Positions 33,514 through 43,700 of a stretch of 64,000 nucleotides of DNA are shown in pieces; position 1 is the first letter of the stretch; every line of letters begins with the position of its first letter. The DNA is from Parelaphostrongylus tenuis. Taxonomy: Eukaryota > Nematoda > Chromadorea > Rhabditida > Metastrongylidae. The notes under the pieces are model-generated. The model did not search any database. It saw only the letters and a list, made by a program, of their open reading frames with translations, and had not been told where the DNA came from. The position numbers and the translations under genes were made by a program. The stretch is from positions 45,024 to 109,023 of the forward strand of contig JAHQIW010000877.1 in assembly GCA_019055375.1 (NCBI GenBank), given 5' to 3'.

Positions 33514-33786
33514 CTAGGAGATTCCAGTACTTCTAACATCCAATTCTCTTATTCGTCTTTTTCTCGAAAATTCACAGAATAGTTGCTGAGCACTTCTTCT
33601 TTTAATCTCGGTGATAGATCCACTGCGGCGTTTCATAGAGCGTTCATTGTCGATTGTCGGAGAGCGTTGGAGTGGCAGTTCGGCCCCACGCGCGATGAGC
33701 ATCGCAACCACTCGGCCAGCACATTCGTAACTAAAGCAATAAATATAGACATTACAGCAAAAAACACCAAATTTGACAATATACAT
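33514..33786 (-). other. conserved exon-like frame, ankyrin-like motif
   Basis: 90-codon minus frame containing VVAMLIARGAELPLQRSP and IDNERSMKRRSGSITEIKRR. RepB copy at 61,861-62,067 keeps VVVMLIARGAERPLQRSP and DNERPMKRRS in the same orientation relative to the mariner relic. VxMLIARGA resembles the second helix and turn of an ankyrin repeat, and GC content is higher than in its flanks. It could be a captured host exon carried by RepB. Identity is not certain. Confidence 0.35.
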
Positions 33787-35674
33787 GGATTACAGGTGGC
33801 CATTTGATGGCATGAATTTGACAATTTTTGAGACTAAAACTAACTTTTTAAGAGAATATATAGAGCGGTGTTAGAGCAAAAAGAAAACTATGTTTCACAC
33901 TCAAACTATCAACTTGTCTCTTGACTCTCATATGTAAATAAAGGAGGAAAGGACAAAGTCTTCTCTACAATTCTGCAACAAGGAGTAAAAAAATTTCACT
34001 ATAAAAGAAAATTTTTGAACAAGTAAGGAGAATCGTGCGGCTCTTGAATGACGTTCTTCTTCAAGACGGTAAGTGAAATCGTTTTTTACAGTGTCACTCA
34101 ATTGGCAATTTCCTCCTTTTCTAAGGAAGAATTCCGAGCGTATATAAAATATAAAGAATATTTTGTTCTATCGTTTAGTGGATGCACACATTTTTTCCTA
34201 TTACATTGCCAAATAAACTTCTTTGAAGTTTAACCGACAAGCTAACTTATTGCATTGTAAACATGATTTTCTTCTCGCTCTAGCAGCGCTCTACATAGAT
34301 CGTTGCAGAAACCAGTTTTAGCGTCAAAATTCGCGAGATTTGGGCTAACGAATAGTCACCAGTAAGTCATGTATATTTTTGAATTCGATGGCTACTGCTC
34401 TAATGCCAAAACCTATGAGAAGGCTTAATATGGTTTGCGTGTCCTCCCATTCGTGGGTTACTTATCTCCTGGAGCATAATTGGTGAAAAGTCGGGACAAT
34501 GAGATTGAAAAAGTAGAATCTCTTCCCAGATCTTGTACGCGCTCGAAAATCACGTCTTGGTGGGCAGAAAAGGCAAGTGCATTTCCAGTGATGCGTTAAA
34601 GTCATGCCTTAGTTTTGCTAGGAGCAGATCCTCAAGTAAAAACCTAGGCAACACATGAGTGTTCGAGGACTTTTGTGGCACTCATATACGAAGAAACAAA
34701 GCAAATGCAGGATTTGTTGTGCCCCACAAAGCAAATTGTCACAACGGAGTGTGTATAATAAGCAATAAAATTATTCAACATTTTTCAGTTCGCCGCTGTC
34801 TGTTTGGACCCTCGTAAAAATTTGATTTTTTTTTTGAGTTTTGATAGGTATTCAGTAGTTTCAACCATATCATTTCAATGCTGTAGGAGTCTTCTCAAAA
34901 GGCTGTTTATCTCGCTCTAACTGTGAGACTAAATTCGTGTTTTGTATTCAAGCATTTTTCAACAAACAAAGCTATTTTCATATAATCTTATTAGTCAAAC
35001 GATCTTGAATTTCCTCGACTTCGATGGTGTGCCAGGTTTCGGAAAAGAGTTTTGATTTTACTGTAGCAGTCGGATGAGTATTGAACTTCGCATTCGGTGC
35101 TAGTCTTTGCCCTATGTGGTTGGGATTACGCAAAATTGACACGAAGCCCACCTCATTTTAGCAACATAATGGTTATTTGCAAAGCCCATTTTCCGTTAGC
35201 TGCTAAAGAACACTAAAAGGTCTTTGTCGGTACCAGGCATGCCTTCGAATTTTTCGAGATCAAGTGATTATTGAAGGCCACGATAGAACCTTTGTCCGGC
35301 ATGAGATGCTTGAGTTTGGGACATAATTTTATTTTCATTGCTGCAAAGTACCAAGAAAACGTATTCGGAAAGAAAATTCACCTTTAAATTCTCGATATTT
35401 GACAAATTGATAAACTTACATTTGAAGGATGGAAAACGGTTTTTTTTGAAAGTTTGTTCAGATTGCGAATAAGCAAAATAATCCACAATTGATAAAGCCA
35501 ATTTTTCTCTGCTGCTCAAGCGAAATGAAAAGTTCTATGAAAACCAATTATACCAAAACTGTCGAAATTTAAGCTTCCGATCGGATACTAAAAGTTCAAG
35601 AAAGGAGCACTGTTGAGCAGGAAATGCGGAAAAGTGGAACCAGTTTCGTTGTCTTTTTTTCAACCAAATGGAAT

Positions 35675-35725
35675 GTGCTACTGATGAGGTTTGCGAGAAA
35701 GAGCCATGCTAGGCTTTTTGAGAGA
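35675..35725 (+). ncRNA. hammerhead-like motif in RepB tandem repeat (HHR5)
   Basis: CTGATGA at 35,685-35,691 preceded by gtgcta, followed by gtttgcgagaaagagcc. The GAAA-plus-stem-III part is decayed in this unit but is seen in unit homologues at 57,640 and 57,905 (GGCGGAAACGTA, GGCGAAAACGTT). Confidence 0.35.
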
Positions 35726-35927
35726 CTAAAAACTATCTATGATCATACCGAATTTTAGTGATCGTGAAATAGTTGATCGTAAAGTATTTTTATATACCGT
35801 CCTGCCAAGTAGCAAGCCATTGCTGATAATTCACTCTAGATCACCACATCGAGCAGTTTTCTCTTGACGAGGAGTGATGCATCTTCAGAGACGATTCCTC
35901 GTAAGATTTGAGTCCGATCAGCTTGAT

Positions 35928-35985
35928 AGCAGGTGCTATTGATGAACCTTACGAGAAAGCACAAACGTACCTCGAGCATCAAGAG
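35928..35985 (+). ncRNA. hammerhead-like motif in RepB tandem repeat (HHR5)
   Basis: TTGATGA about 255 bases downstream of the previous unit's core, then ccttacgagaaag and AAACGTA (GAAA has become CAAA). Same place in the repeat as the other HHR5 motifs. Inactive by sequence. Confidence 0.35.
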
Positions 35986-36640
35986 TGCCATGCAAGACTT
36001 TTTAAAAATCAAAACATTCTATCAGACTATGTAAAAATTGGCATTTTCGAGTATTCCACTCAGTAGAGGAACCGTAGGACTTACGGACGGAAACTGACAC
36101 TATCAAGACTTCCAGACAGTGAGTTAGATTTTTTCTCATTATGTCTCGCATTACCTCCTTACTTCCGCTTTGTCTCCTTATTTTAGCTCTTAATCCGTTG
36201 CTAATGATTGAGATCAACCTTTAAAAATAAGCAACAGATGTCTTCAACTTTCACGACAGTTTACCATTTTTGCATATCCCAAAAGGAGTATTTGTGTCTT
36301 CACAATGGGGTATGTGTTCTATAAACTTATATCTAGTTCTACAACGCACTGTGCGTATTCTTTCAATTGAAAGTGATTGCCATTCTGTGCCGTTCAGTAA
36401 TTTTGGTGAGTCCGCAAGATTCGCGATGAAAGCAACGCATTCTCTGGTTTATTGATTTTACTCGACCCAACTAGCTGATCTAAGGTCTCATAAAGAAAAG
36501 CGCAGTTCAAATGATAAGTCTTTAGATGAGTGTGAGAGTGGTCATCACTCAGCAACGAAGTCGGTCATGATAGTAAGGACAGTGCCACGCGTTTGTAAGA
36601 CGCAAAATATGTACTATATGCTTATATAGTGAGTGACAGA

Positions 36641-37440
36641 TATGACAAACATTAATATTTTGGATTTTTTTGCGACGAGAAAATAAGCCACTGCCTTTGC
36701 AACTTCTAGCAAGAAACAGTACCTGATCCCTACGCTTCCTACATGCAGTAATGCAGTTGAACTCGAAGATTTATTCTTCAACGCTCACAAAGCGAAGTCT
36801 CTTCTAAAAAACCATACATCTTTAATGTTGCTTATGACGCTTAGGGTCTTCTCAGGAAGTGATCAGAAACTTCGGCGGTTTGGGTCATGCACACGTTTCC
36901 GCAGAGATTACTTGTTTCCTTGTTGATGTTCTCTGCTGCAAATATTTAAAAATTAGATTGATCAGAGGACAGCCTGTTGTGGTAGTTGGTGTACCACATC
37001 TATACATTGCAAGCTATCGAGTGACAACAACAGTCAAGAATAACACTTCTGAGGGACAAAAAACCATCAGAAAAAGGTTTGGTACTTGTTAGCGTCGAGC
37101 GTTTTTCTGAATGGTAAAAAAATTTATTACCTCAGCCGTAAGTGTTCTTTTGCACAAAATTTGCAGGAGTGTCTCATTTCTGTTGTACTGCCTGAGAAAA
37201 CTTATTCACATGTGTTTTGTGCGAACTTGAGCTAATCAAAAAGCCCGTTTTCTTGCGTATCGAATCATATATCACTTGTTTGCACGGCCTTCAGAATGAA
37301 ACTGTTCAAAGAAAAATTTGTCCGTTGTATCACTTTCACTACTAATTGGGTGCTAACGCAATTGAGGGTCATCGTAAAATTTCATGGCGTGTCGTAACCA
37401 AATTACAATGTGAGAGCAAAATTAATGAACATAGTTACCT
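36641..37440. other. unassigned sequence
   Basis: No element recognised beyond the end of RepB copy 3. The open frame 36,859-37,092 (+, 77 codons) has no motif. Confidence 0.35.
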
Positions 37441-37559
37441 TTATTCAAAAAAATTGAATGCAAAATTAAATGCATCTCAAAATCATGATTTGAACCGATC
37501 TTGTGTTTTTCATTTGATGCCTATTGTGGAAATCGTTCCTCGTCGAACACCTCTTCATA

Positions 37560-37587
37560 GGGGGGGGGGGGTGGAGGGGGGAGGGAT
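37560..37587 (+). other. G-rich tract, possible G-quadruplex
   Basis: A run of twelve G, then tgg, a run of six G, an A and three G. Four or more G-runs lie within 28 bases inside the HHR1 unit. Homologues have ctctctaaaggaggatgta here, so the tract arose locally. Confidence 0.6.
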
Positions 37588-37621
37588 GTAGGGGTTCGCG
37601 AGAAGATTGGCCAGAGACAAA

Positions 37622-37692
37622 GAGCATGTCCGACTGACGAGGCTGCAAGGCTAAAACACGTGTATCGGGCTGTACAAGAGCCCGTAAATGAC
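37622..37692 (+). ncRNA. hammerhead ribozyme (HHR1), inactivated
   Basis: CTGACGA (37,634-37,640), GCAA-looped stem II, but TAAA in place of GAAA (G12 lost), then ACAC/GUGU and A37,664. Stem I GTCCGA/TCGGGC is good. Loss of G12, the general-base guanine, should abolish cleavage. Confidence 0.75.
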
Positions 37693-37744
37693 CACATGAC
37701 ATGTTCGCTTAACGAATACTTTTCATTATAATCTGCAAAAATTT

Positions 37745-38720
37745 TCAGAGCCTTTTCAAGGTTGGTAGGTCAATGGCATGTGTGCATTTCATCGATGCAT
37801 ACGTTTCATCATTGAATTATCCTTCAATATTGTGGTTCAGTCACCATCCTTGCGCAATATCACGAAAGATTAGCGCGTAAGATATTAAAAATGTCCCAGA
37901 TATTTACTACCCTTTCAAAAATGAAAACCTAGGGAGGAACGCCTCGTAATCACATGTGATATGAGGCGGTATATAAAGCTGCTAGAATTTTGGCAGAAAA
38001 TATTTTAACACTTGCTAAAAATCAAGATGAATATCTAAATTCAATTAGAAACGACAATAATTGCACTTCAAAATTAAACCCATAATTATCAGCAATCTTC
38101 TGCCAACGATATGCAAGCTTCGGCATCTGCTAGATAAATCATTCCTTGGGATTTCAATCAAGAAACTACTGACATTCTTCTTCAATCTAATCAAATGCCT
38201 CTAATCCGCTTCGATGCATGGAATGTTTGATTGAGCGGAATCAGACCATAGTAGGGCGGCGCAAGATCTAGGCTGGGGACTGAGTACAGCAAAACTTCCT
38301 CTTTCACAGACATATCAATGACTTTTTCTTAGCTCTCTTTGCAGTGTGAAGTTTGGCATTGTTTGCTTAAATACCGCTGTTTTAGAGAATCAATGTCGAG
38401 TACTTTTCGTTCAACGCATCGTTGACTCGGTATAGCTACCATTACAGTAGGAATTGCTTATGAAAATGCTCCTGAAATATACCATAATTTTCTTTGCTTC
38501 GGCAAACACGAGATTGTTGATACAAATTTATTTTGAATAAAGTAGTACAACAGTTGCCGCATCTTTAGCTAATGTTTCAGAAGTGTTGCCTACCTCAGAG
38601 CCGTTTTACTGTTATGATATCCATCAAATATGTAGATCAGCCACACTCCTAACATATTTCCATGACTTTACAGTAACCGATACTGTGTGGAGCAAATATG
38701 AAGTGTGCATTTTTTGAGGT
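37745..38720 (-). mobile_element. mariner element, 3' half, copy 2
   Basis: Starts with aaggttggtaggtcaatggc as in copy 1 and is uninterrupted where copy 1 has the HHR1 insertion. It contains the C-terminal transposase relic below. Confidence 0.75.
38090..38620 (-). pseudogene. mariner transposase C-terminal relic, copy 2
   Basis: Minus strand gives pieces of the mariner catalytic domain: FAEAKKIM near 38,500, GSYTESTMR near 38,430, the decayed QxNAKxHTAKRAKK block near 38,360, and the ending KLAYRWQKIADNYGFNFE near 38,110 (mariner pattern LPxRWxKxIxxxGxYFE). At least five stops. Parallel to 22,330-22,835, with independent mutations. Confidence 0.85.
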
Positions 38721-38789
38721 GTTGAGAAAGTTTTTCTTCCTAGTATTTTAACGCGGGAGATGTATTACGACTGAACTGGAAGAGGATAA

Positions 38790-39305
38790 ATCTACCACTC
38801 CACTAGCCCTCCCTTCCGAATTTCGACATACTATATCGCCAGTGAAGAACAGAATAACACCCGGTTCAGACAGGATTAGACCAGAACATCTGAAGAACCT
38901 ACCGGCAGTTCTCACCAACCCCCTGCCCGCTACCTGTCAGAATGAAGGCTCCCAATAAATGGAAAACCAGCTAGAGCATGATGTTGTTTAAAAGGGTAGA
39001 TCTTTACGACAAAGGCACCATATCGCAATCTGCTTGCTGTCCGATGTGTGTAAACTCTTTAATCAAGTAGCCCTAGAGAGGATAGACAGAGCGCTGGATA
39101 AAGGACACCCATTTGAGCAAGCAGTGTTCCGAAGAGGATTTAGTACCATAGACCACATCGGCGCGATTACAAGGCTCATTGAGGTTTCACAAGAATACAA
39201 ACTACCGCTTTGTCTCACCTCCGTCGATTCAAAGAAAGCCTTTGATTTCATTGGAAACAGCCATTATAGAGGCTCTGGATAACCAGGGCGCCCACACTCG
39301 GTACA
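38790..39305 (+). pseudogene. RTE-clade LINE reverse transcriptase relic, copy 4
   Basis: Parallel to copy 3 at 23,035-23,550: LPSEFRHTISPVKN-like start (38,810), CKLFNQVALERIDRALDKGH (39,052), RGFSTIDHIGAITRLIEVSQ then EYKLPLCLTSVDSKKAFD (39,135-39,245), ending ALDNQGAHTRYKS. It stops before the catalytic motif at the same place as copy 3. Confidence 0.85.
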
Positions 39306-39311
39306 AATCGG

Positions 39312-39376
39312 TTGTACCTAGGCTACCGAAGAGTCCCGATGGGGCGCAGACTCTTGTATAGCTCTTCCTCAGACAT
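39312..39376 (+). ncRNA. hammerhead ribozyme relic (HHR2)
   Basis: Decayed equivalent of 23,558-23,622: CGAAGA, GTCCCGATGGGGC, a stem III region ending ttgta before tagctctt. Core lost. Confidence 0.4.
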
Positions 39377-40265
39377 CAGATGCTCATAGCATAATATATA
39401 TTCTTATCAAATCATTCTTTAACCGAGGTCTATAAAAAATAGTCGAATGGAGAGGTACGGAAATACAGAAATTTTAAGATATGACGTGAAAGCACCGGGT
39501 AATAAGCGATGATTTGATTCCCAGTGCATATCGTCAACTTATTTTCATGTACAACAATTAGATGTCTGCACTTCAAATACGTCGTCTTAAAGAGGCATTA
39601 ACAGTATCAGTTCAGCACAAAGAAGAGGAATGCATTTTGTAGCTCCATTCGATAAAATGCAGTGAGCAGAAATTAGCCACTTCAGAAATTAAAGAGTTAG
39701 AGCTCGGCATTGCTTTTTGATCAATCTGGCGTTTGAAGGCAGTTGCATCTTGTCCAGATGTCTGCACTGCAATTCTTGTTACATGTCTTTGTCTATATAT
39801 GTAAAATGCTCTCATTTCCTACGTGTCTCCCTCATAACATATCTTTCTTTGATTTCAAAAAAGAATCATGCTCCCAAAATCAAAAATGTATACTCAGTTT
39901 GGTATTCAGTGCATTAGGTATTGACTGCATGACAGAATGCCTAGTTTCCTTATTTAGTGAGGTGTGTAAATCTCTTTGTGATTGAAGTCCGTACAATATT
40001 CCAGCCTTGGAAAAATGCGAAAGATATCGTTACCAGTTCTAGCTAAGTGACTCAGCTACACGATGGAGGTGATTTCGTGTTGAGGACGTAAAAATCTGCG
40101 CGGTTTTAATATCGTAGGAAGTTTTGTCGCAGGAATTAATTGAGCAAATATCAGCTCAAATATAGAGTCCTTTCTACGTTTGAATTGACAGTTGATTTCA
40201 ACTAGCGTCAATGCCTGTCCGCTCAACAACTGAATCCAGTTGATGAATCTTTACATCAAGTATAG

Positions 40266-40778
40266 TTATCGGTGAGAATAATACCAAAATTCTGAGCATT
40301 CGCATTTTGCACCCTTGCACTCTCCATTGCCAAGCTTCTGAAAAGTATGATTCTTGATTTTCTTCTTTGAGCAGAACACGAGGTGTTACATTAAACTTTA
40401 TTCGATAGCTGACGTTTCGGCAGTTCGCCTTCTTCAGAGCCGCTTTTTATATGTGTTCCACTGGATGATCCAAGTGGAGATCACCGGCAAGAGAGACACA
40501 TAGGCTCGTAATGCCAGGCTTCTGAAAAGTTTATGATCAAAAAAAAAAGATGACAAGAAAATACAATAAGTAATGTTGTTCTTTAGGTATCTTTGTGGTG
40601 GAAATGTACGTGAGCAGGTGTGTATGCAGTTTCGAAATGAAAATGATCAGGTAAACAAAGTTAAAATCTATTGAACTCATCTCACCTTTTGCATGCAAAT
40701 AGAATCGCATTGACTAGGTCCTTCTATTGAAAGACATAATGTATCGATATCAGTTTCAGCGACTACAACGAGCACCAT
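40266..40778 (-). CDS. six-Cys CS-alpha-beta peptide paralogue 2, two exons
   Basis: Exon 1 is 40,778-40,686 (31 codons from an internal-looking ATG) and exon 2 is 40,337-40,266 (23 codons plus TAA). The donor is gtgag, the proximal acceptor acttttcag. All six cysteines of the CS-alpha-beta pattern are kept with the same spacing (x8, x3, x9, x4, x1) and the GEC motif. The upstream ATG equivalent to paralogue 1 (40,802) is out of frame because of small deletions, leaving a short weak leader (MVLVVVA). The intron holds a ~159-base ribozyme insertion flanked by a ~24-base target-site duplication that duplicates the 3' splice site. The distal copy is at 40,522-40,524. It may be translated but poorly secreted, or be an early pseudogene. 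Confidence 0.5.
40353..40511 (-). mobile_element. short HHR3 (Penelope-type) insertion with target duplication
   Basis: RepA copy 1 lacks this block at 24,540. In copy 2 it is bounded by near-identical ~24-base repeats at 40,328-40,351 and 40,512-40,536 (both tgccaRgcttctgaaaagt), which are the duplicated target. The insert carries one hammerhead motif on the minus strand and no coding. Long target duplications and a solitary ribozyme unit are consistent with mobilisation by Penelope-like machinery. Confidence 0.75.
40398..40446 (-). ncRNA. hammerhead ribozyme, Penelope type (HHR3), core intact
   Basis: Minus strand: CTGAAGA (40,438-40,432), an unpaired A, GGC/GCC stem II with loop GAACU, GAAACGTC, then cleavage before AGCTAT. 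Stem I pairs GGCT before the core with AGCT after the site. All catalytic bases are present. Stem III is only AC/GU, as in ribozymes of Penelope elements that need dimer or co-folding. Confidence 0.75.
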
Positions 40779-43700
40779 AACAATGCAAAGTATCCTTTTG
40801 CTGCATACTGCAATGCGAATCTTTGAATAATTGTTTAGATATCACGTTGGAGTACGTAATCAACCAAATCGCCCAAGGATCAATATATCGGAATACTTCA
40901 GCGCACATTCTTCTATCAAATACGTGAAACATAAGCCATCGTTGACCTGTATGAGCACTGCGCGTTGTTGCAAAAGTTACTTCAACACACCAGTGATTTA
41001 CTTAAGACGGTATGGCTGGGAGCGCCGGTAAAATACTAAATGTGCTAAACATAAGTGTTGTTCAAATGCCTCACTTAAGTTACTTCAACAAAAAGTCATT
41101 CTGATCTTTTGGCTCTTTTAAAGTAGACTATTTATTCATATGAAATTATATGAAGCAAGGAATAGATTCGCAACAACTAAATATTTGCTGCAAAATGTGG
41201 ACCAGATTATTAGCTCTATTTCATCCCTCGCAGAGTGCACTGAGTCCAAAATACGCAGTGGGTTGATAACTGACAAGAGATTGACGAGTCTGCATAAGTT
41301 ATCTTTACGCCTTCTAGATACTCCTCTTTATGTAGAATTTAAGATTTGAAATCATCACAAGAGTAGTATATGTCGTTGCACGAGAGAAGAGCAATCTTTG
41401 GCGGCTTTCATTATACGAATTTTGATTGCAATGCTGGACAAATTCGTGCATATTACACTCATTATTTCACAGACAAAATAGAGCAATGTAAAACAGATGT
41501 AGTGTCAAGAAGGATTGGCGGCCGACATTAGCAGAGATTTATATGGAAAACGAAAGTCAACATATTTTCTGCTGTAGTGCTATTTCGTCTGATTTCGATT
41601 ACTTCTATCAACAGCGGAGCATTTGCTTTCGAATGTTTGAGATGAGATAATGTCAGGTACGTTTATCAGCGAGACATACGAGATGAACTTCAATTTATTG
41701 AACTTTCACCGTATGGACCACTGTCACAACGTCAGGAATATTCTATAGAGCCGAAAAAATAATCATATTTTTTTGGTATACATCTTCATAAAAATCCTAC
41801 TCAGAAAAAGCAATGAAGGATTGGGAAATTACTATTGTTTATTAGAAGTTTCAAGAAAAGTCTAACCGACGAATTCTAATATCATAAGCGTTGAACCTAT
41901 GAAGTACAACAACAGAAGATTTTGATTGAGGTTCATTGAGTAAAAACGTATTTCGGTCACTCAGACAGGGATGGCTATGAATACCATAGCGCGGTTTGAT
42001 TGAGTACGCAGGGGTCTTCTAAACACTATTTGATAGTTTTGCAAACATGCTTGTGATTCAAGCAAGACATAGCTACTCTGACCAACAGAACTGATCGATA
42101 GACTGATTTTATAGTTTCAACGTCCTTTCAAGAATGTATGCTCAGTCAATGATCAGCATGGCAGAGCAACGAATGCATTAGAAGTTAACTGGATACTAGA
42201 CTAATACGGTTACAAACCACTTGGTGAAGTGATCACTTGCTAATTTTATAGCTCGGTTATAAAGGGATTGTGTTTGACAGATATTGAGAGCTTCAAATGC
42301 TTAGTTCGAGTAAGTCAGCGACTTCAAGATCCGGGCAATTGAATAGCAACTAATTGTACTAAAGCTGCTCGTTGGTGATACTGCTAAACTTCGAAAAAGC
42401 ATTTTTACAAAGGCGTTACTGCTTATGATGGCGTAACTCTATCATATTGTATAACACATAAATGCTTAATGCCTCTTTTTTGACTGAGGCAAGCCTGACT
42501 TTCCGTAACTTTCACAAAAATTTATGTGTCTATGTGTCTTCAAATCGTACACAAGTAGCAAGAGCGAGTAGGAGGAAAGGGAACGTAATTTTTGAAATGT
42601 AATTTTAATTCAAGGGTGATTGAGCGGCTCAGAATCTAGTAACTCTTTAGGTGCAAAACAATCTGATCATTCTGTCTCAGTAGTTTCAAAATGCTTTTGA
42701 ATTTCATAAACCTATGACAAAATGTGATATATTGCACTATGGAAGTCAAGGCTTCACGTTGAAATTACTCTCAAGCATAATTTTTCCGAATTAAATGGCG
42801 GATTTTTTTTGTTGATGTTTCTGATTTCTTGCTGAAGACAGCCTGATTAAAGACGTTGTAAACGACGAACAGCATAAATTTGTTCTCTAAACTTTCTAAA
42901 ATTGGCCTGGCAATGCAACAGTGATCGCCGGTAGTTCAATAAATTGAACTTATGTCCCACGTTCATCGCTAATGAAAAAAAAAACTGACAACAATGCATC
43001 TTAATCATTCAATAGCAAAGGTCTTGTTGCTGATAAAAGTCATTAGAATCAAACGAAATAGCACTGCACCAGAAAATATGTTGACCTTCGTTCTGCGTAT
43101 AAAAGCCAGCAAATTTGGTCGTCAGTCTTATCAACACCTTCTTCATTGTTTTCTATTCTATGTTGCCTATTAAATAATGAATGCTGCTTGTACTGTTCTA
43201 CCTAATAGTGTTTAAAATACATTGGATAGAAGATAACTCTTTTGTATACACTAATACAACCCTGCTAGTCTTCTACTGATTGAGACCTTGCATTCCAACG
43301 TTCATCATCACGATCATATCCTACCTAACGTAATAGTTTCATCAGATCTTATCCGTTTCAAGTCGTTTCAATGCATATTTGTGTGAAAAACTAAAGTAGG
43401 ATATGATAATTTGCTCGCGATGGCTTTCATATATAGTACAAAGAAAAAGATGAGCCGAGATGGTGAAATCAGTGAGATGAGAAGTCCAGCCACTGATTCG
43501 ACCGGAGTCTCCGGCACATGTTGATCCGTTTCTAATTAGAATCTAAGTCACTATATATGGATTTTAACGACAAAATTTTTTATGTACAAAGTATTAAGAT
43601 AAGTTTTTGATTCAACTACCAAGATTCTTTGAGTTCACGCCATTCAATGAGTAGTTTTGGTAAACTAAGTAAAGAAGGAAAGTAAATTAAGACACTTTAG

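Larger units (their letters stand above)
32630..36640. repeat. RepB segment, copy 3 (composite)
   Basis: From 32,640 to 33,345 it is the reverse of the mariner-bearing end of copy 1. From 33,840 to 36,620 it runs parallel to copies 1 and 2 in plus orientation. The whole of 32,640-36,050 is mirrored at 58,980-62,960, apart from an HHR1 insertion there. The middle (34,620-36,120) includes the tandem HHR5 units and is absent from copies 1 and 2, where the equivalent join follows gcgttaaagtca. Confidence 0.75.
37440..37744 (+). mobile_element. HHR1 ribozyme element, single unit
   Basis: Plus-oriented unit parallel to 21,290-21,560 (tgcatctcaaaatcatgatt against tacatctc-type words) with the ribozyme at 37,634. 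It adjoins mariner copy 2, as HHR1 adjoins mariner copy 1, so this junction predates the composite duplication. Confidence 0.7.
39300..42480 (+). repeat. RepA segment, copy 2 (truncated)
   Basis: Parallel to 23,545-26,650 of copy 1, offset about 15.8 kb. It ends abruptly at ~42,480, where an inverted RepA copy begins. It holds the second peptide gene and a ~159-base HHR3 insertion. Confidence 0.85.
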
